Part shown: positions 59,795 through 64,000 of the stretch, in pieces
Numbering within the stretch: position 1 is the stretch's first letter
Layout: each line of letters starts with the position of its first letter
NCBI GenBank assembly: GCA_016710525.1
Contig: JADJVQ010000015.1
Coordinates: forward strand, 54,786 to 118,785
DNA from: Burkholderiaceae bacterium
GTDB lineage: Bacteria; Pseudomonadota; Gammaproteobacteria; Burkholderiales; Burkholderiaceae_E
Length of the DNA stretch: 64,000 nucleotides
Direction of reading: 5' to 3'
Made by a program: the position numbers and the translations under genes
Notes under the pieces: generated by a model
Databases searched by the model: none
Seen by the model: only the letters and a program-made list of their open reading frames with translations
Told to the model about the DNA's origin: nothing

Positions 59795-62046
59795 GTGGAA
59801 CGCTCGTTTGCCCGTGAGATCGAATCCCTGCAGCTCGGCGAAGGCGAGACCTTCCGTGGCGAAGGCATCCTGGCCGTGACCAAGGCGCTGCTGCAAAGCG
59901 GCGTGTCGTATGTCGGCGGCTACCAGGGGGCGCCGATCTCGCACCTGCTCGACGTGATGGTGCAGGCCCGCGAGCCCCTGTCGCACCTGGGCGTGCACGT
60001 CGAAGCCTGCACCAACGAGGCCTCGGCCGCCGCGATGCTGGGCGCCTCGATCAACTATCCGATGCGCGGCGCGGTCACCTGGAAGTCGATCGTCGGCACC
60101 AATGTCGCGGCCGACGCGCTGTCCAACCTGGCCTCGGCCGGTGTGATCGGCGGCGCCCTGATCGTCGTCGGCGAGGACTACGGCGAGGGCGCCTCGGTCA
60201 TCCAGGAGCGCACCCACGGCTTCGCGATGAAGTCGGCGCTGTGGCTGATGGATCCGCGCCCGAACCTGCCCACCATCGTCCGGATGGTCGAGTCGGCCTT
60301 CGAGCTGTCCGAGGCCTCGAATACGCCGGTCATGATGGAGCTGCGCATCCGCGCCTGCCACGTCCAGGGCCAGTTCCGCTGCAAGGACAACCGGGCCGCC
60401 GCGATCTCGACCCGCACGCCGCTGGGCGAAGCCGCGGTGTTCAACTACGACCGGCTGTCGCATCCGCCCGCCACCTACGCCCAGGAGCGGCTCAAGGGCG
60501 AGGTGCGCATGCCGGCGGCGCGGCGCTTCATCGTCGAGCAGGCCCTCAACGAACGCTTCGGGCAGGACGCGCAGGGGCCGCTGGCCGGCCTGGGGATCAT
60601 CGTGCAGGGAGGCGTGTTCAACAGCCTGGTGCGCGCCCTGCAGCGCCTGGGCCTGGCCGATGCGCTGGGCGCCACCCGGCTGCCCGTGCTGTGCCTGAAC
60701 GTGGTGTACCCGCTGGTACCGGCCGAACTGGCCGATTTCTGCCGCGGCAAGCAGGCGGTGCTGGTGCTCGAAGAGGGGCAGCCCGAGTACATCGAACACG
60801 AACTCAGCGCGATCCTGCGGCGCGAGGGCGTCGGCACGCCGCTGCACGGCAAGGACCTGCTGCCGGCGGGGGGCGAATACACGACCGAGCTGCTGACCGC
60901 CGGGCTGGCTCGCCTGTTCGCGCTCAGGCTGCCGGCCGACGAGGCCCGCGCGCACGGCGTCGCCGACGCCCAGGCGCTGGTCGACGCGCTGGCGCAGCGC
61001 CGCCGGCGGGCCGCCGAACTGATGGCCGGCCCGCTGCCGCCCCGCCCGCCCACCTTCTGCGTGGGCTGCCCGGAGCGTCCGGTCTTCTCGGCGCTCAAGA
61101 TGGTGCGCGAAGACCTCGGTCCGATGCACATGGCCGCCGACATCGGCTGCCACGCATTCGCCACCTTCGAGCCCTTCTCGATGGGCAATTCGATCCTGGG
61201 CTATGGCATGAGCCTGGCCAGTGCGGCCGGGGTCACCCCGCTGCAGCAGCGCCGTCCGGTGGCGGTGATGGGCGACGGCGGGTTCTGGCACAACGGGCTG
61301 CTGTCGGGCGTGGCCTCCAACCTGCTGAACCAGGGCGACGGCGTGCTGGTGGTGATGAAGAACGGCTACACCTCGGCGACCGGCACGCAGGAACTGATCT
61401 CGTCTCCTCAGGACCTGCTCAAGCGGCTGGCCGGCGCGGGCAGCGCCACCCACACCGAGACCCGCATCGAAGACACCCTGCGCGGCCTGGGCGTGACGTG
61501 GCTGCGCACGGTGCACACCTACGGCGTGGGCGACATGAAACGAACCCTCGAGGCCGCGCTGACGACCGACGAGCCGGGCCTGAAGGTGATCGTCGCCGAG
61601 GGCGAATGCCAGCTCGAGCGCCAGCGGCGCATCCGCCCGATGGTCGCCGCGCAGCTGCAACGCGGCGAGCGCACCGTGCGGGTGCGCTATGGCGTGGACG
61701 AAGACGTCTGCTCCGGGGATCACTCCTGCATCCGTCTGTCCGGCTGCCCCTCGCTCACCCTGAAAGACCCGGACGATCCGCTCAAACTGGACCCGGTGGC
61801 GAGCGTGAACCAGCACTGCGTGGGGTGCGGACTGTGCGGCGAAAACGCGCATGCGGCCACCTTGTGCCCGAGCTTCCATCGGGTCGAGGTGATCCAGAAC
61901 CCGGGCTGGCGCGATCGCTGGCTGGCGCGCTGGCGCGAGCTGGCACGCCGCGCGATCGGGGGCCGCGCCCCAGCGGCAGCGCGGGCACAGGTACGGGCAC
62001 GGGCACGGCCACAGGCACAGGCACGCGCGCGGGCGCCACGGCATGA
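59795..62046 (+). CDS. Indolepyruvate ferredoxin oxidoreductase, alpha subunit; reading frame uncertain at the 3' end
   Basis: This thiamine-diphosphate, iron-sulfur enzyme oxidatively decarboxylates aryl-pyruvates from aromatic amino acids to acyl-CoA. It shows YVGGYQGAPISHLLDVMV, EACTNEASAAAMLGASINYP, MGDGGFWHNGLLSG (TPP-binding GDG) and two ferredoxin-like cysteine sets, CSGDHSCIRLSGCPS and HCVGCGLCGENAHAATLCP. GTG 59795 has GGGAG upstream and matches the family start (VERSFAREIESLQ). The same frame stays open until 62572, 530 bp into the beta gene. A slip in the hexamer repeat at 61984-62025 would instead end it at 62046, overlapping the beta start as ATGA. Confidence 0.88.
61984..62025. 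repeat. Seven GGCACR-type hexamer repeats at the end of iorA
   Basis: Seven consecutive 6-bp units (GGCACA, GGTACG, GGCACG twice, GCCACA, GGCACA, GGCACG) fill 61984-62025. In the frame that ends at 62046 they encode alternating Gly-Thr; in the iorA frame, Arg-Ala-type dipeptides. They lie exactly where the alpha-subunit frame must change to stop before the beta gene. Confidence 0.75.
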
Positions 62047-63663
62047 ATGCGCCCCTTCGCGATCAGTCCCTGGCCATCGGCGGTTCGGCGCCCGGCGCCG
62101 CGCTGCGCACGGTCAATCTGCTGATCCTCGCGCTGGGCGGCGAAGGCGGGGGCGTGCTGGCCGACTGGCTGGTCGCGACGGCGCAGGCCGCCGGACTGCC
62201 GGTGCAGGCCACTTCGGTGCCTGGCGTGGCCCAGCGCACGGGCGCGACCTCTTACTACATCGAACTGCTGCGCGCGCCGGTGGCCGACGATCGCCAGCCG
62301 GTGTTCTGCCTGTCGCCGACCCCGGGCGACATCGATCTGCTGGTGTCTTCCGAGCTGCTCGAAACCGGGCGCGCACTGGAGCGCGGCCTGACCGATCCGC
62401 AGCGCACGACCCTGCTGTCATCGACCGCGCGCCTGCTGACGGTGGCCGAGAAGATGCAGATGGGCGACGGGCGCCTGGATCCGGCGCGCATCCTGCTGGC
62501 CGGCCGAACCCTGTGCCGCGAGGCCGTGTTCTTCGACATGGCCGCCGAGACCCGCGCGGCCGGCACCGGTGATTTCGTCCGTGCTGTTCGGCGCCATCGC
62601 CGCCAGCGGCGTACTGCCGCTGGAGCGCGAATCCTGCGAATCGACCATCCGGGCCGGCGGCCTGGCGGTGGAGGCGAGCCTGGCGGGCTTCGCACGAGGC
62701 TTCGATGCGGTGATGCGCGAACGAACCGGCGCGACCGGCGGGGGGCAGGCGAACACCGCGGACACGGCGGACGTGCCGGCTGCAACGGACATGCCGGCCG
62801 CAGCCCTCGGCGCCTCCCGATCGAGCCCCGGCACGCTGGCCCAGACCGTGGACCTGGGACGCGCGAAGCTGCGCGATTTCCAGGATGCGGCCTACGAATC
62901 CCTGTACGAGCAGCGGGTCGCCGCGCTCTCCGAGCTCGAGCGCCGCGTCTGCGGCAGCGAGACGGTTTCGGCCGAGGCTGCCCGCTGGCTGGCGCTGTGG
63001 ATGGCCTACGAAGACCTGATCCGGGTGGCCGACCTGAAGAGCCGTCCGCAGCGGCTCGAACGCATCCGCCGGGAGATGGGCGCCAAGGCTCACGAGCCGG
63101 TGGTCGTCCGCGAGTTCTTCAAACCCGGCGTGGATGAGATCGCAGCCATCCTGCCGCCCCTGCTGGCGGGGCGAGTCCTGGCCTGGGGAAAACGCCGCGG
63201 CATCGCCGCACTGTCCGGCGGGATCCGCCTGCAGACGACCGCGATCCACGGCTGGCTCGCACTGCGGCTGCTGGCCGCGCTGCGCCGGTTCCGGCCCAGC
63301 TCGTCGCGGTATCGGCGGGAACAGGCCGCCATCGAAGGCTGGCTGACCGCGCTGTCGGGTGCCCTGGCCAGCGGTGAACCGGACGCGCACCGGCTGGCGA
63401 TGGAAATCGCCCAGTGTCCTCGGCTGCTCAAGGGCTACGGCGAGACCTGGGTCCGCGGCCAGCGCCACTTCGAGGCCCTGATGGACTCGCTGACGCCACG
63501 AGGGCCTGCGGCGCAAGCGGCAGGCGCACGGGCCGACCGCCTGCGCGCCGCGCGCGAGGCGGCGCTGCGCGATCCCGAAGGCCGCGAGCTGGCGAGCGCG
63601 CTGGGCCTGCCGCCGCCGGATGCCAGGGTCTATCCGATCCGGATCGTGAAGCGACCGCGTTAG
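62043..63663 (+). pseudogene. Indolepyruvate ferredoxin oxidoreductase, beta subunit (DUF6537-type), frameshifted
   Basis: The first frame gives LILALGGEGGGVLADWLVATAQAAG and VQATSVPGVAQRTGATSYYIE, typical of the gamma/beta-like domain of 2-oxoacid:ferredoxin oxidoreductases. It breaks after about residue 175. One surplus G at 62568-62569 explains the break; removing it joins AAETRAAGT to VISSVLFGAIAASGVLPL. The rest holds the DUF6537-like C-terminal part (AAYESLYEQRVAAL, PVVVREFFKPGVDEIAAILPP, LKGYGETWVRG) and ends at 63663. The gene partners with the upstream alpha subunit. The span has one base too many, in line with the insertion. Confidence 0.85.
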
Positions 63664-63728
63664 CGTTTGCTAGCATCGCACCCAACCGATCCGGCGAGAT
63701 CGACGGGTACAACGAGGAGACACAGTCC

Positions 63729-64000
63729 ATGCTCGACAGCCACCGCGCCCCGTGGGCGACCACGCGGGCCCTTGCGCTCGCGACCGTCCTGGCCACCGGC
63801 TTGGCCGGCCCGGCCGCCGCCCAGACCATCGAGTGGAAGTTTTCGCACTGGGTGCCGCCGACCCATCCGCTGCAGAAGATCTACACCGACTGGGCCAGGA
63901 GCATCGAGCAGAAGACCGGCGGCACGCTGAAGATCTCGATCTCTCCGGCGCAGCAGCTGGGCAAGGCGGCTGACCACTACGACATGGTGACCAAGGGCAT
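63729..64000 (+). CDS. TRAP transporter substrate-binding protein (5' part, cut off by window)
   Basis: ATG 63729 follows GAGGAGA. A signal peptide (LALATVLATGLAGPAAAQ) is followed by TIEWKFSHWVPPTHPLQKIYTDWARSIEQKTGGTLKISISPAQQLGKAADHYDMVTKG, the N-terminus of a DctP-family receptor. It is distinct in sequence from the dctP at 22-23 kb. Permease genes probably lie beyond the right edge. It follows the oxidoreductase by 65 bp on the same strand. Confidence 0.88.
   Translation, partial: MLDSHRAPWATTRALALATVLATGLAGPAAAQTIEWKFSHWVPPTHPLQKIYTDWARSIEQKTGGTLKISISPAQQLGKAADHYDMVTKG

Noticed and set aside
57544..59817. A 757-codon plus-strand frame opposite the RTX gene
   Set aside because: Mirror of RTX repeats, with Val/Ala/Gln-rich pseudo-repeats and no domain.

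Overview
The window is a high-GC (roughly two-thirds G+C), densely coded stretch of a betaproteobacterial chromosome, most likely order Burkholderiales. The evidence is gene content: a sulfate-assimilation operon in the order cysI-DUF934-cysH-cysD-cysN-cobA, a CysB-type LysR regulator, Bug/TctC tripartite tricarboxylate receptors, TRAP transporters, a DUF465 (YdcH) protein, RdgC and a two-gene indolepyruvate ferredoxin oxidoreductase. No rRNA, tRNA, CRISPR array, prophage or insertion-sequence transposase was seen. The species cannot be named from the sequence.

Layout. 0-7.7 kb: a partial CsgG-like lipoprotein, a frameshifted secreted protein and a frameshifted cyclase, the last divergent from a feruloyl-CoA synthetase-like ligase followed by an XRE-regulator remnant; then a redoxin, an amidohydrolase, an SRPBCC protein and a lone CZB zinc-binding protein. 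7.7-19 kb: a cysB-metH unit divergent from an adenosine deaminase, a UDP-galactopyranose-mutase-like flavoprotein paired with a large membrane protein, and a coniferyl-aldehyde-type dehydrogenase. 19-24.5 kb: a 200-bp palindromic repeat, then a TRAP transporter operon (dctPQM) with an esterase and an amidohydrolase. 24.5-33.5 kb: D-cysteine desulfhydrase family protein, alpha/beta hydrolase, RidA and the cys operon. 33.3-39.2 kb: a patchwork of accessory DNA with a PEP-CTERM gene colliding with the end of cobA, a methyltransferase remnant, a FitAB/VapBC toxin-antitoxin pair, rdgC, and a VOC gene ending in an integron attC-like site. 39.2-50.5 kb: FAH-family protein, two acyl-CoA synthetases, a DUF2141 + Tat-signal carotenoid oxygenase pair, and a TctC/TctBA transporter plus an orphan Bug receptor. 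50.5-64 kb: a hybrid histidine kinase divergent from a periplasmic binding-protein homologue, an aromatic-ring-type flavin monooxygenase with DUF2783, an RTX protein, indolepyruvate oxidoreductase, and the start of a second TRAP receptor.

Functional picture (inference): a heterotrophic soil or water bacterium that takes up organic acids through high-affinity binding-protein-dependent carriers and degrades plant-derived aromatics (feruloyl-CoA synthetase, coniferyl aldehyde dehydrogenase, possible lignostilbene-type oxygenase, LigI-like hydrolase, FAH hydrolase, MhpA-like monooxygenase). It assimilates sulfate through APS/PAPS reduction and links this to methionine synthesis through an adjacent cysB-metH pair.

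Two sequence-level patterns stand out. First, seven or eight genes each carry one apparent single-base indel, so either the assembly has residual indel errors or several genes are decaying. Second, three minus-strand genes end inside short tandem repeats (13, 23 and 59 bp) that duplicate the sequence around their stop codon.
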